Positions 10,026 through 19,857 of a stretch of 64,000 nucleotides of DNA are shown here, piece by piece (within the stretch, counting starts at the first letter, position 1; each line of letters opens with the position of its first letter). Origin of the DNA: Cyanidium caldarium. Its lineage: Eukaryota > Rhodophyta > Bangiophyceae > Cyanidiales > Cyanidiaceae. Under the pieces are notes generated by a model. It had not been told where the DNA came from and did no database searches. It saw only the letters and a program-made list of their open reading frames with translations. Location: contig JANCYW010000011.1 of NCBI GenBank assembly GCA_026184775.1, positions 186,001 through 250,000 on the forward strand. Direction: 5' to 3'. The position numbers and the translations under genes are program-made.

Positions 10026-10310
10026 GGAGGGTGATGTGTGGTGGCTGCCGACGTACCGGAATTCTCGCGAGACGACCTGAAAGCACGGTGGAGCATTGCA
10101 TACCTAGGCGTCTCGCTCGGCAGCATCTGCTATGCTATCCCGTAAACCGCTATCCGTCGATGCACACGGTCGCCCTCCGATTCCACCACGGCGGACGTCC
10201 GCAGCGGTGCGGCACACCCGCGCGCGCGCGTTCCCTGCAGGGCGCTTGTCCCGTCTCGTTCGGGGCGCATCCGTCGGGACCGGTTCGATGCATCGAATTC
10301 TGCCTTTCTG

Positions 10311-11432
10311 ATGCGCCCAGCTTATGTTATTGTGCCATTCCTGACGGATCTCATTCGTCAGTACGGCTACGACGCCATCCTCTTCGATCAGTACGGCGTG
10401 CTGCACGATGGCAGGCGCGCGCACCTGTGGGCGGAGTACTGCGTGCGCCAGTTGCACCGGGTGGGCATTCCGTGCGCGGTCATCTCCAACTCTTCGCGCC
10501 TACAGCACGAGACGCTGCGGCAGTTGGAGTCGTTAGGGTATGAGCGCGAGTGGTGGCAGGGCGCGGTCACTTCGGGGCAGCTGGTGCACGATGCATTGGT
10601 GCAACGACGGGCGAGCGAACGGCAGCGGCGTAACGGGGTACTGCCGCCGACACGAGTGTTGCATATCAACTGGGGCGATCGCGGGCGGGCGCTGCTGCCC
10701 ACGACGGACGCAGCACGACCGACTGCCGACTACTGGCCGGTGGGCGCCGAAGCGCGGACTGCCGAACTCATCGTCACTCACGGCACCGAGGGCGTCACCG
10801 AACCAGATGGCACATCGGTGCGCCCGCTGCCGCCGCCGGACATTGATCGACTGCTGCGAGTCGGGGCCGAACGGCGCGTGCCGCTGTGGTGTGCTAATCC
10901 GGATTGGGTGACGGTGGTGGGCGGCGTGAATGTGACCATGCCGGGCACGCTCGCGCAGCAATATGAACAGTATCTGAGAGAGCACGGCGGCTGTGATGCG
11001 GCGCAGGTGCAGCAGCTGATCACCTATTTCGGCAAGCCGTATCCCATTACGTACGAGGCGGCCCGACGAGTGCTGAGGCCGGCGACGCAGCGGGTGAGTG
11101 CGGAGCGCCGCGCCTGGGTGCAGCTTCCGCGTGGCAAGGGCAAGCACCGGCATGTGCCACGCACAGCTCGCGATGGTGTGCGCATTTTGGCGGTGGGTGA
11201 CTCGCTGGAGCATGACATCGCCGGCGGGCACGCCGCCAACATGGACACGCTATTCATCGCCGGCGGTATCTACGGCGAGGAGTACTTTGGTCTGCCCGCC
11301 GATGCCCTCGGCTCCGAGCGCGTGCAACGTCCCGGCCCGTGCACCGTGCGTGAAGCGGACATGGAGCGCCTGCTGCGCGACACCAACGCCAAGGTGCGGC
11401 CGACGTTCGTGTCGGCCTACCTACGATGGTGA
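10311..11432 (+). CDS. HAD superfamily subclass IIA hydrolase, bacterial-type
   Basis: This 373-residue protein has HAD motif I as FDQYGVLHDG near residue 25, where the first Asp is the nucleophile. Motif II (CAVISNSSR) lies near residue 60 and a late acidic motif (AVGDSLEHDIAGG) near residue 300. The overall form matches bacterial subclass-IIA HAD proteins in which DVWGVLH is the opening motif, a family related to NagD and phosphoglycolate phosphatases. The second Asp of motif I (DxD) is replaced by Y-G, as in that subfamily. The substrate is unknown. Such genes occur patchily in algae, so bacterial origin is plausible but unproven. The region 10026-10310 upstream shows no other gene. Confidence 0.75.
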   Translation: MRPAYVIVPFLTDLIRQYGYDAILFDQYGVLHDGRRAHLWAEYCVRQLHRVGIPCAVISNSSRLQHETLRQLESLGYEREWWQGAVTSGQLVHDALVQRRASERQRRNGVLPPTRVLHINWGDRGRALLPTTDAARPTADYWPVGAEARTAELIVTHGTEGVTEPDGTSVRPLPPPDIDRLLRVGAERRVPLWCANPDWVTVVGGVNVTMPGTLAQQYEQYLREHGGCDAAQVQQLITYFGKPYPITYEAARRVLRPATQRVSAERRAWVQLPRGKGKHRHVPRTARDGVRILAVGDSLEHDIAGGHAANMDTLFIAGGIYGEEYFGLPADALGSERVQRPGPCTVREADMERLLRDTNAKVRPTFVSAYLRW

Positions 11433-11885
11433 GGAGCGGAGGACGGGAGACAGAGCGTGGTGGCCGGCTGTTCGGTACCCGCTGATTCGCGGTAAGCGTC
11501 GGCCTCCCGGCTGGAACGATGGAATGATGGAATAGGAGGTGGACCGTAGGTCTGGATGTTTAGGACAGCGTCAACATCCTCTGTGTATGACCGGGTTGAT
11601 GAAAACCAGACGAGCGCGTTCCAGGAGAGCATCGGTTTTTCTCGCACGGTGCCCTCGTGTGTGCGTGTGTGTGTGTGTGCGTGTGTGCGTGTGTGCGTGT
11701 GTGTTCACGACCTCTCGGTGTGTCGCCTCGTCTGTGTGCCCGCCTTGGTCCGGGAGTGCCCGTCGATACGGAGTTTGCGTCGCCTTTCACGGCTGGCGCT
11801 CTGAACTTGTCCAAGTCGCCGCTAGGGTCGATGAGCACTCCGCGCAGGTGTTAGGCAGGCGTGCAGAGCGTCGCGTCCAGGGGCC
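11433..11885. other. Intergenic region with a GT-rich tract upstream of the USP gene
   Basis: This 453-bp gap between two same-strand genes contains a long GT/GC-GT tract at 11657-11704. No recognised coding or RNA gene is present. A TTGATGA string near 11597 resembles a C box, but no matching D-box pair or guide structure was convincing. Confidence 0.6.
11657..11704. repeat. GT-rich microsatellite
   Basis: An alternating GTGTGC/GTGTGT tract of about 48 bp lies 180 bp upstream of the USP start codon. Comparable tracts lie at 51516-51550 and 22704-22752. Confidence 0.9.
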
Positions 11886-14800
11886 ATGCGCAGCCTGTTC
11901 AGCCGCGGAAACAAAAACAAGGGCGGGAGTGGCGGTGGAGGTTCGACCGACGCCGCCGCTGCTTCACCGAGTGTCCACCAGGGGGCGGCAGCGCCGGCGA
12001 CGTCTTCCAACGCCGCCAGAGAGCGCGAACAGGTCCAGGAGACGCGCGACCTGTTGGCGCTACGGGTGGAGGCGGCCGAGTTCGGTTTCAGCCAGGATCA
12101 GATCGACGTGGCCCTGCAGAGCGGCCACCGTTCGCTGCAGGCCATAGCCGAGTACATTGAAGTGGCGGGCGTGCGAGCGGACGGTAGCGTGCAACGGCCG
12201 TCGGTGAGCGAGGCGCTGGTGCCACATCGCGGGAGCGTCGCTGGCAACCACCGGCGGCCGGATGCATCCATCGAGGACGAGCAACTGCAGCGCGCGATCG
12301 AGTTGTCGCGCAGTGAATATCAGCGGGACCACGAGCTGCGCGGCGGCCGGGCCACGAGTGCAACGAGTGCTCAGACATCCGCACCCGAGACGTCCGGCGA
12401 GCTCGGCGGGCTGCCAGACAGCGAACTGCAGCGGGCGATCGCCGCCTCGCTGGAGGAGCAGCGACGCGACCAGCTGCGGCGCGCCACCGCCACCTGGCTT
12501 ACCCCCGAGGAGGAGAACCCGGAGAAAAGGCGCCGTGAGTCGCCTGCCGAGCCGGTCGGGCTGCGCAACGTGGGCAACACCTGCTATATCAACTCGCTGT
12601 TGCAGGTGTATTTCCACCTGCCGGGGTTCCGGCGCAAGATTCTCGCCTACCGTCCCGAGACCGCCGACGATGTTACCGTCGCCGCGACATCGAGCGGCGA
12701 GCAGGCCTCGGCGCGCTTTGTGGCCGAGCTGCAGCGTCTCTTCGCGTTTATGTGTCTCACCGAGCGCAAGTACGTCGACCCGAGTCGCGCGCTGCACGCG
12801 CTGGCGGAGACGCTCGGCGCCACTGCGTTCGAGATCGGCACGCAGCAGGACGCCAGCGAGTTCAACGACAAGTTCCTGCAGGCCGTCGAGAGCGCCTTTG
12901 GGCGGTCGAAAGAGGCCGGTGATCTGCAGCGCCTGTTCACCCACGAGTTTGTGCAGGAGATCAGTTTCGATCCACAGAGCGCCAACCGGGACTCGGGCAC
13001 CAGTCCCACGACGACGGCAACCACGACTGCCGCCAACCCGGTGCCGCTTACGCCCAACAACAGCGCCGCCGAGACGATGCTGCGGGTGTTGGCCTCGCCC
13101 AGTGTGAAACAAGCGCACCAGTCGGAGGCATCGACCAACGCGCTTATTGTGGATGTGGCATCGGGCGCGTCGCGCCACTTGTACACCGGTCTGGATGATT
13201 ACGTGCTCACCACGGTCGACTACTGGGTGGACGAGAGCAGCACTGCCAACAAGGACGACAACAACAACAGTGCGGAAGCTGTCGATACTACAGCGTCTGC
13301 CACGTCTGTTGTGCCCGCCAAGTGGCGCACCCGAGCGGTCAAGGCGGTGTTGTTCCGCCGTTTTGCGCCCATCCTCACCATCTACCTGCAGCGAGTGCGT
13401 TTCAACAAGGAGGCGGCCGCGGCCGAAAAGGTCAACCATCGTTTCGAGTTCAACGACACCATCTACGTGGATCGGTACCTGGAGCGCAACCGGGCGCGAG
13501 CCCTGCAGGCGCGACAACGCTGCCTGCAAGTGCGCCAACGGCGTCTGCGAGCCGAACAGGAACGCGACGAGTTGGCGCAGTTTGACACGCTCCAACAACC
13601 GATGGAGGCGGTGTACGACGCGGTGCTGCAACGTCTCCAACGGTTCGCCGCGCTGCACCGCAGCGCTGATGCGGGCGACGAGCTGCACGCCGGCATGCAC
13701 AAAGTGTACCGAGCGGAGCGGGAGCGGTTGGGTGAACTGCGCGCCCAAATCGAGGCGTGTGCGCGCGAGGAGGAAAACGCCTATGCCGCGCTGCGACACG
13801 AGGCGTACCGCCTGTACGCGGTGCTGGTGCACGACGGCGCACCGAGTGTCGGTCACTACTGGGCGTTCATTCGCGCCGGCAGGGAGCACCAGTGGGTCAA
13901 GTTCAACGACCAGAACACCAGCCACGTCGACGAGGAGCAGGTGGTGGCGGAGAGCGTGGGCGGTGCGCGCCACGTATCGGCGTACGGGCTGATCTACATC
14001 AAGGCGGACGCGCGGCTGTGGAGCGCCGCTGCGATGGCGCCGATGTCGCCCGAAGAGTTGCAGCGGCTGCTGCCGGCGTCGTTGGTGGAGGAGGTGCGGG
14101 CGGATAATGCGGCGTTCGGCGACGAGCTGGGGCGGTGGCGGATGCGGCCGCTGATCGAGGAGCGGCTGCCGGAGCGGCTGCGATACGCCGGGGGCAGTGA
14201 GGCGGTGCCGCGATCCCGCAGCATGGACTGCCTGGAGTGGTTCTGTATGCGGCACGGCAAGGCGACGGAGGCGGTGGCGCTGGCACTCAGCGCGGTGTAC
14301 GCGGAGGCATTTGAGGGTGCTTCGCTGTGGTCGGAGCTGCAGCGCGGTCGGGAGGACGATCCTCAGCGGCCGTCGCGCGCCCAACAATTTATGCAAGTGG
14401 CCGGCGAGCGCGCCGCCGAACCGCTGGCGGAGCAGGTGCGACAGGTGGCGGCTTTGATGTGTGAGAAGGCACCACAGCTGCAGCAACGAGTGCAGGTGAT
14501 GGAGGAGGCGTATGCGCATGCCAAGCGCGCTATGGTGCTGCTCGGGCTGATGTTGCAGTGCCTGCAACGCTGTGATCGGTATGGCGCCGCGGCAATGTTG
14601 CGAGAGCTGGACACGCACGAGGCCGCCGGGGTGGTGTACGCGGATCTGTCGCCAGCACGGCAAGCGTGCGCGCAGCAGCTGCTGCGGAGTTGTGTTGCTG
14701 AAGCGCCCGATTTGGTGCATTGGATGCGGCGAGCGGGTTACGGGGACGGGGAGGGAGGGGAGAAGGAACAGGAGGCGGAGGCGGGCGCTCCGGCGCTTCC

Positions 14801-14942
14801 CGCAGTGTCAGAGTCGGAGGTGGAGGAGGTGATGAGAGAGCATGCGGGGTGCGGTGCGTTGAGTGGGTGGTTTCGCGAGTTGTATCCGCGGGTCCTGGAG
14901 GAGTGTGCGGCGCGGGAGATGGAGGTGGTGGGGCAGGCGTAA
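11886..14942 (+). CDS. USP25/USP28-type ubiquitin-specific protease
   Basis: This 1018-residue cysteine protease (peptidase C19) has a UBA-like helix bundle near residues 45-80 and two ubiquitin-interacting motifs (LQRAIELSRSEY near 135, LQRAIAASLEEQ near 180). The USP catalytic domain spans about 223-700. The Cys box GNTCYINSLLQ places the nucleophile at residue 233. The QDASEF block follows, and the His box VGHYWAF places the His near 657, followed by the W-V-K-F-N-D segment. A long helical insertion (about 535-640) just before the His box, and the FNDTIYVDRYL block, are the hallmarks of USP25/28. The C-terminal 300 residues are mainly helical. USP25/28 remove ubiquitin from nuclear and ERAD substrates in animals; the role here is inferred. 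Helical insertions in this clade mediate oligomerisation. Confidence 0.88.
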   Translation: MRSLFSRGNKNKGGSGGGGSTDAAAASPSVHQGAAAPATSSNAAREREQVQETRDLLALRVEAAEFGFSQDQIDVALQSGHRSLQAIAEYIEVAGVRADGSVQRPSVSEALVPHRGSVAGNHRRPDASIEDEQLQRAIELSRSEYQRDHELRGGRATSATSAQTSAPETSGELGGLPDSELQRAIAASLEEQRRDQLRRATATWLTPEEENPEKRRRESPAEPVGLRNVGNTCYINSLLQVYFHLPGFRRKILAYRPETADDVTVAATSSGEQASARFVAELQRLFAFMCLTERKYVDPSRALHALAETLGATAFEIGTQQDASEFNDKFLQAVESAFGRSKEAGDLQRLFTHEFVQEISFDPQSANRDSGTSPTTTATTTAANPVPLTPNNSAAETMLRVLASPSVKQAHQSEASTNALIVDVASGASRHLYTGLDDYVLTTVDYWVDESSTANKDDNNNSAEAVDTTASATSVVPAKWRTRAVKAVLFRRFAPILTIYLQRVRFNKEAAAAEKVNHRFEFNDTIYVDRYLERNRARALQARQRCLQVRQRRLRAEQERDELAQFDTLQQPMEAVYDAVLQRLQRFAALHRSADAGDELHAGMHKVYRAERERLGELRAQIEACAREEENAYAALRHEAYRLYAVLVHDGAPSVGHYWAFIRAGREHQWVKFNDQNTSHVDEEQVVAESVGGARHVSAYGLIYIKADARLWSAAAMAPMSPEELQRLLPASLVEEVRADNAAFGDELGRWRMRPLIEERLPERLRYAGGSEAVPRSRSMDCLEWFCMRHGKATEAVALALSAVYAEAFEGASLWSELQRGREDDPQRPSRAQQFMQVAGERAAEPLAEQVRQVAALMCEKAPQLQQRVQVMEEAYAHAKRAMVLLGLMLQCLQRCDRYGAAAMLRELDTHEAAGVVYADLSPARQACAQQLLRSCVAEAPDLVHWMRRAGYGDGEGGEKEQEAEAGAPALPAVSESEVEEVMREHAGCGALSGWFRELYPRVLEECAAREMEVVGQA

Positions 14943-15034
14943 AGGACGGGTGACGGGAGAGTGGGTGATGCGTGGGTGTCGGTGGTTTGGGGTGTGTTCG
15001 GGTTGCGGTTCTTCATTCGGACATTCTCAGGTTC

Positions 15035-16498
15035 TCAGAGCAGGACCAGCCCATTTTGCTCGCAGCTGAGTGCGTCCGTGCGCCAGTCGAAGACAAAGTA
15101 GTTCAGTGCACCGTCGCCGCGACTGAACAACAGTTTGTCGAAGACGGACCGGTTCTGCATGAGGTGTAGGGCGTTGAAAACGTCGAAGCCCTCGTTTTTC
15201 GCCAACACCAACGCGTCCTTCATCAACTCCTCGAACGTCGTTTGCCCCGGCACGTTATAGAACGAATAAGCCGCCTTGATCTTCTGATGTTTCGAGTGCC
15301 CCAGCACCGTCGACGGCAGCGAGTAGAAACTGATCAGGTCGGTCACCTGTGGTGGTGGTGGTGGTGGTGCCGCCGCCGATTCCCCGCCCGGCTGCAGCAA
15401 CACGTACGAGTAGACCACGCCCGGGCGCGGCAGGAACCAGTGCATGAAATCGTCTACTTCAAACTCGGGGTGGAAGCAGGTGTTCGCCTCCAGGTAGCGT
15501 CGCAGCAGCGCGCACGCCGACCCGCAGTGCTCTCGCCGCAGCGGCTGCAGCGCGCGGCACTGCGGCTGCTCCGGCAGCGCATACAACCGCATGGTGCTCT
15601 TCATGGTCATGCGCGGTCGCAGCGCGGTGAACTGGCACTCGATCAGTTTCTTCACCTGCAGCGGGCGGTGCCAGTACAGACAGCTCACCAGCGCGCCGGG
15701 CAGCCGCGCGCCCGAGGTGTACACCGCCTGATAGAGACTGTGCAGGCAGCCGCGTCGCCGAATCTCCCGTATCAACACCGGCGCCAGCCGTTTGTGTCGC
15801 AAGCGCTTGTGCACGCACAGAAAGTTCACCTCTCCGGTGGGCAGCTGCCGCGTATCGCGCACCCGCATCCTCAGCACCACCGCCGAGATAAACGCCACCA
15901 GCTTGTCGCCGGCCTCGGTGCGCACGCCCACCATCAACTCGCGTATCCAACCGGGCGGTCGCAGCGCCCAGCGCAGAAAGTCGCGCGAGTAGTCGAAGCG
16001 GAACATGGCCGAGTCGTCCTCGACATAGTTCTGGTTCAGCAGCTCGTACAGCTCGGTCAGCTGGGCATCGTCCTCAATATCCACCGTACACCAGTAAAAG
16101 CCTTTCACCAACGGGTACGGCTCTCGCATGGCCTCCTTCAACTCGTCTGGCGAGCGCGGGTCGATCGGCCCGTCCGGCAGCACCGGCTCCGTGGCGTCCC
16201 GTCGCACCGGCATCGTCGACCAGAACCGGTGGTGACTGGTAGTGCTCCCGTTCGCCGGTTGTGCTTGGCGTCCGGCTAGCTGCAGCACCCGCTGCAGTTG
16301 CGACGGCAACGCACTGAGCGCCGCGCTCGCGCTATCGCCCGTCGGCGCGGCCCGCGCGCGCGACAGCGCAGACGCACCTTCGACGGGACGTCGGTACGTC
16401 TCGGCAGGCGGACCCTTCTGCGCTTCTGGCAAATCGTAGCCCTCTCTTCCACTGGATCCTCCATCTGGCGTCTCTTGGGGAATTCCCTCCACTCCCAT
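15035..16498 (-). CDS. NMT1: Glycylpeptide N-tetradecanoyltransferase (N-myristoyltransferase)
   Basis: This 487-residue protein transfers myristate from myristoyl-CoA to N-terminal glycine in the cytosol. The family signatures are in order. HHRFWSTMPV lies near residue 90, then EPYPLVKGFYWCTVD. Next come EVNFLCVHKRLRHKRLAPVLIREI, the acyl-CoA-binding region near 230, and TDLISFYSLPSTVLGH near 395. The protein ends in NGLVLL; the C-terminal carboxylate of this family takes part in catalysis, and the terminus is intact. The first 85 residues are a variable, basic Ser/Pro-rich extension. A short Pro run precedes the FYSLPS block. The neighbouring p24 gene lies 243 bp upstream on the same strand. 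Confidence 0.95.
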   Translation of the reverse strand: MGVEGIPQETPDGGSSGREGYDLPEAQKGPPAETYRRPVEGASALSRARAAPTGDSASAALSALPSQLQRVLQLAGRQAQPANGSTTSHHRFWSTMPVRRDATEPVLPDGPIDPRSPDELKEAMREPYPLVKGFYWCTVDIEDDAQLTELYELLNQNYVEDDSAMFRFDYSRDFLRWALRPPGWIRELMVGVRTEAGDKLVAFISAVVLRMRVRDTRQLPTGEVNFLCVHKRLRHKRLAPVLIREIRRRGCLHSLYQAVYTSGARLPGALVSCLYWHRPLQVKKLIECQFTALRPRMTMKSTMRLYALPEQPQCRALQPLRREHCGSACALLRRYLEANTCFHPEFEVDDFMHWFLPRPGVVYSYVLLQPGGESAAAPPPPPPQVTDLISFYSLPSTVLGHSKHQKIKAAYSFYNVPGQTTFEELMKDALVLAKNEGFDVFNALHLMQNRSVFDKLLFSRGDGALNYFVFDWRTDALSCEQNGLVLL

Positions 16499-16741
16499 CG
16501 CTGCAGACGATGAACCGGCAGGGCGCCTCCGAGAGCGTTGAAATCGTCACCGCCTCGGCCAGACCGAATCGACCGGCTCGGTGGCGGGCGGAACGGCACC
16601 GAATGTCAGAGCGCCAAGGCACTGGGGTCATCCGCTCTCTCCATATACTAGAAGAGTGAAAGCGCGGACCCTTGCAAAGTGCTTTACTCACCATGCCGCC
16701 TGCATCCGACCACCCTCTATTCAGCGGCACCGTGCTGGCAC

Positions 16742-17506
16742 CTAGATCAGCTTCTTGGCCTTGAAGAAAGCGTTCAGGTAACGCGCTTGCCAGATGCCGG
16801 CGGCGACCATCACGCAGCAGGAGATGAAACTGTACCAGAGCACACGACGGGACACGCCCTCGTTGATGCTGCGCATGGCCTCTTCGCGGGCGCGCATATG
16901 CTCCAGCTCCTCCTGAATGGAGCGCACCTCGTCCTCCATGCGCCGCAACGCAACCTCCAAATTATCCAAGTGCTCCACCTTGGCGACGGTGGCGTAATCC
17001 TTGGCGGCTGCGCCGGTGTTCACTTGCAGCGTCACTTTGCGGCGGGTGTCGGGGGCGTCCGCACTATGCGCCTGCACACAGAAGTGATAGGTGTACGTCG
17101 GCCACACATCCCCGTACTCTTCGTCCCACTCGGCGTGCTCACCGTCGCCGCCCTCCTGGTGCGGCTCTTGTTGCGACGGATCGCCGTGGTGTCCACTGCC
17201 GCGTTGCCCCTCCGGGCCGCTGGGCGCCTGGAACGTGAACTTGCCGTGATCGATATTCTCCTTGCTGTAGATGATCTTCTCATCCGGACCGCTCACCTTC
17301 AAGTCCACCTGCAGGTGGCCGCCGCCGGCCGCAGTCACCAGGTACTCGCCGAGCACCCGCGTGCCCGCCGTTACATCCTCGCTAAAGCACTTTCTCTGGC
17401 CGCCCTTGAGGAAGAACTGCAGCGCATCCACCGATGGGAGGTGGAGCAACAGGAGCAGAAAGAGAAGGAGTGGACAGAGTCGCCGGCGTGGAAGTCGAGA
17501 AGCCAT
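16742..17506 (-). CDS. p24/TMED cargo receptor, delta (TMED10-like) type
   Basis: This 254-residue type I membrane protein is of the ER-Golgi early secretory pathway. A strong signal peptide (residues 1-29, Leu-rich) is followed by a GOLD domain with the conserved Cys pair (KCFSED near 40 and YHFCVQ near 135). A coiled coil (about 165-205) and a single transmembrane helix (about 215-235) follow. The cytosolic tail carries both the FF motif and a C-terminal dilysine signal (AFFKAKKLI). That tail is nearly identical to the TMED10/p24-delta tail, which binds COPI and COPII. A His/Gln/Gly-rich acidic insert of about 35 residues lies inside the GOLD domain, which is unusual. The start at 17506 gives a clean signal peptide. 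Confidence 0.92.
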   Translation of the reverse strand: MASRLPRRRLCPLLLFLLLLLHLPSVDALQFFLKGGQRKCFSEDVTAGTRVLGEYLVTAAGGGHLQVDLKVSGPDEKIIYSKENIDHGKFTFQAPSGPEGQRGSGHHGDPSQQEPHQEGGDGEHAEWDEEYGDVWPTYTYHFCVQAHSADAPDTRRKVTLQVNTGAAAKDYATVAKVEHLDNLEVALRRMEDEVRSIQEELEHMRAREEAMRSINEGVSRRVLWYSFISCCVMVAAGIWQARYLNAFFKAKKLI

Positions 17507-17590
17507 GGGATGGAGGCGAACACCGAGACCGAGCACCCGACCGACGACTGGAAACGGTCGCCGGGAACGCGCCCGCCCCGCGATGATGAC

Positions 17591-17610
17591 GCCCGCGCGC
17601 GCGCGCGGGC
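17591..17610. repeat. 20-bp perfect GC palindrome with alternating CG core
   Basis: GCCC(GC)nGGGC reads the same on both strands and sits midway between the divergent p24 and PSMD5-like genes. An alternating CG core of this kind can adopt Z-DNA. Any function is unknown. Confidence 0.9.
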
Positions 17611-17753
17611 GTTGGAGCCTTCGGCCGTCTGGCGCCGTATCTCGCTCGGGTGTTGCGTTGCACGCGCAGGCGCGCTTGTGCGGAGTCAGTGCTGTGTGCG
17701 TTTCACTGGAACGGCACATAGGAATTGGTCTCGCTTCCCACTGGATAGCCAGT

Positions 17754-19814
17754 ATGTGGAGACAGTACATCCCCGAGAATATCAGCTTGGAATCCATTAT
17801 AGAACAGGCGGCGGCTTACGTGAATGAGAGCTGTCGGGACGAACGCGCCACCGCGGCGCTGCTCAAGGCGGTGCCGTTCGCGGCGCTGTGTGCCAGCTTG
17901 GAGGGGCACGCGGAAAGGCGCGCGCTGCGCGAGACAGACGTCGATGAGGACGACGCTGACGGTTGCGACGACGAGGAGACGCGCATCTTGGTGCGGGCTA
18001 TCGAGAGCGTGGTGCAGCAGGCGCTCGAGTCGGCGGCGCTGTCGGAGCAGGTTCCGGTGTCGTCGCTGCTGGACTGGGTGGCGTTGGGGCTGCACAGTCG
18101 ACATACCGAGGTGCGGTTGACCGCGGCGCGTATGCTGCGCATGCCGTTGGAGGCGGCGGCGGCGACGGTGGACGGCAAGCAGGCGGCCTCCAGTCGCGTC
18201 TGCGAAGAGGTGCTGAACCGCTTCGGGGCGCCGCCGTGCTCTCCAAGCCTCACCGGCAGCGGCACGCTGGGCTGCGTGGCGATGATGAATCAGTGCGGCG
18301 CGCGCCCCTCGGGTATCGACCAAAATGGCGTCGGCAGCACCGACACGCCCGAAGGCGACGTGCTGGTGCCGCTGTTGCGGGTACTGCGCGATGATCGCTC
18401 CACCGAGGTGGCCAGCACCGCCGCCGCCTGTCTGTTGGCGCTGGTGCGTGCGCGACCGAACCGCGGCGCGTACGCCCTGTTGTGTGATCCGCGCGGTCGC
18501 GCCATCCTATTGGAGCAGATGCTGGACGGGGAGGCGGGTGCCATCGCGCTGGTGCGCGCCGCGCAACTGGTGTTGTGTCTGGCGGGGGTGTCGGAGTTTG
18601 CCGCCACCGCGGCGCGACAGATCCTGCAAGAGGTGCTGCAGCAGCGCATCGAGCGTTGGGACGGCGTCGCCGCCGCCGCCGACGACGACGACATTTTGTT
18701 GCGGTTGAATCTGCTGGAGGCGCTGGGCGAATTCGTGGCGCAGTTGCCCAGCGGGTCGGAGCTATTGGACGAGCTCGGACTGTTTGGCATGTTGCGCGAA
18801 CGTTACTTGCAGCCGTTTGTACAGCAGCTGGCGGCAGAGGGTCGTGAGGTGGTGAATGGGGACGGCCGCGGCGAGGACGCTCCCCTGTTGCCGCTGTGGA
18901 TTGGGGCGATTCTGCGTTTCTACGCCATGGCGGCGATGGCGCAGCGTTCGCTCTTCCACGACTGGATCGATCACAATCTGGTGGAGGTGCTCGGGGCGCT
19001 GATCACCGTGCTCGGCGCCGACATGACCGCGACCGGCAGCAGCGCTGGCGGACTGGCCTCACCGCCGCCGCCGTCGCCGCCGCCATCGTCCATCGATGGG
19101 GTGCGCCGCGAGACCCTGTTGGAAAACGCGGTGAGCACGGTGGGCGCGCTGGCCACCAGCGATCACGGCATGGACATCCTATTCACCGACATGGACACGC
19201 TGCGAGCGGCGCTGCGTTTATGCGTGTACGCCCCGAGCACTTCGGTGCGGGTAGCGGCGCTGCACGCCCTGCGTCGTTTCCTATCGTGCGATCCGCCGTG
19301 TTGGGCGGCCGAGGCGACCCACTTGTCCGCCAGCTGCGGCGGGGATGTCGACGGGCGGCAGCAGCGGGTGCTGGATGCGCTGGCGGATGCCTGTCAGCTG
19401 CCGCATCGGGACGGGCCGTCGCCGCTGCAAGTGATCCTAGACATCGCTCGGCACCCGTTCGAAGAGGAGCAGCTGGCGGCGCTGGCGGTGTTCCAGACGC
19501 TGATGTCGTCGCGCTTCGGCCTGCGGGCCGCAGCCGAGTTGCCGGGGCTGGTGGATATGCTATGTCAGGTGGCGGACGCGTCGTCGTCGTCGTCGTCGTC
19601 GGTGGTGGTGGTGGTGGTCGATGCCAAGCGTGCCGTAGCCCGCGCCGCCATCGAACAACACGCGGTCGAGGGCGAGCGCGTCTTCGGAACGGCGCGCTGG
19701 TCGCGGCTGGTGGAGCTGGCGCAGCGACCACCGCAGGGCGGCACCGTCGGCCCGTCCGTGCAACGCCCACAGCCGGTGGTGGATATAGCGACCATGCAAA
19801 TGGGAATGGGATAA
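17754..19814 (+). CDS. PSMD5/S5b-like proteasome assembly chaperone (HEAT/ARM repeats)
   Basis: This 686-residue all-helical repeat protein is rich in Leu and Ala, with many HEAT/ARM-like helix pairs. Its C-terminal part is the best guide. A block of the form LPGLVDMLC...DAKRAVARAAIE, then VFGTARWSRLVELAQ and a proline-containing tail ending near VVDIATM, follows human PSMD5 (NSPGFVEYVV..., IFGNPNYLRLRTYL, tail). PSMD5 binds Rpt2 and helps assemble the base of the 26S proteasome in the cytosol. The region 19580-19620 encodes a Ser run followed by a Val run from CGT/GGT repeats. The ATG at 17754 starts a hydrophilic N-terminus right after the divergent promoter. The alternative is another ARM-repeat protein; overall identity is low. 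Confidence 0.65.
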   Translation: MWRQYIPENISLESIIEQAAAYVNESCRDERATAALLKAVPFAALCASLEGHAERRALRETDVDEDDADGCDDEETRILVRAIESVVQQALESAALSEQVPVSSLLDWVALGLHSRHTEVRLTAARMLRMPLEAAAATVDGKQAASSRVCEEVLNRFGAPPCSPSLTGSGTLGCVAMMNQCGARPSGIDQNGVGSTDTPEGDVLVPLLRVLRDDRSTEVASTAAACLLALVRARPNRGAYALLCDPRGRAILLEQMLDGEAGAIALVRAAQLVLCLAGVSEFAATAARQILQEVLQQRIERWDGVAAAADDDDILLRLNLLEALGEFVAQLPSGSELLDELGLFGMLRERYLQPFVQQLAAEGREVVNGDGRGEDAPLLPLWIGAILRFYAMAAMAQRSLFHDWIDHNLVEVLGALITVLGADMTATGSSAGGLASPPPPSPPPSSIDGVRRETLLENAVSTVGALATSDHGMDILFTDMDTLRAALRLCVYAPSTSVRVAALHALRRFLSCDPPCWAAEATHLSASCGGDVDGRQQRVLDALADACQLPHRDGPSPLQVILDIARHPFEEEQLAALAVFQTLMSSRFGLRAAAELPGLVDMLCQVADASSSSSSSVVVVVVDAKRAVARAAIEQHAVEGERVFGTARWSRLVELAQRPPQGGTVGPSVQRPQPVVDIATMQMGMG

Positions 19815-19857
19815 ATGGGGAGGTGGAGGGCATGAAAAGAAGCCGAGGCGACGCGTG

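Noticed and set aside
12060-14720. 886-codon open frame antisense to the USP gene
   Set aside because: Long antisense frames are common here because of GC-rich third positions. It is Arg/His/Leu-rich, resembles no family, and lies inside a well-supported protease gene.
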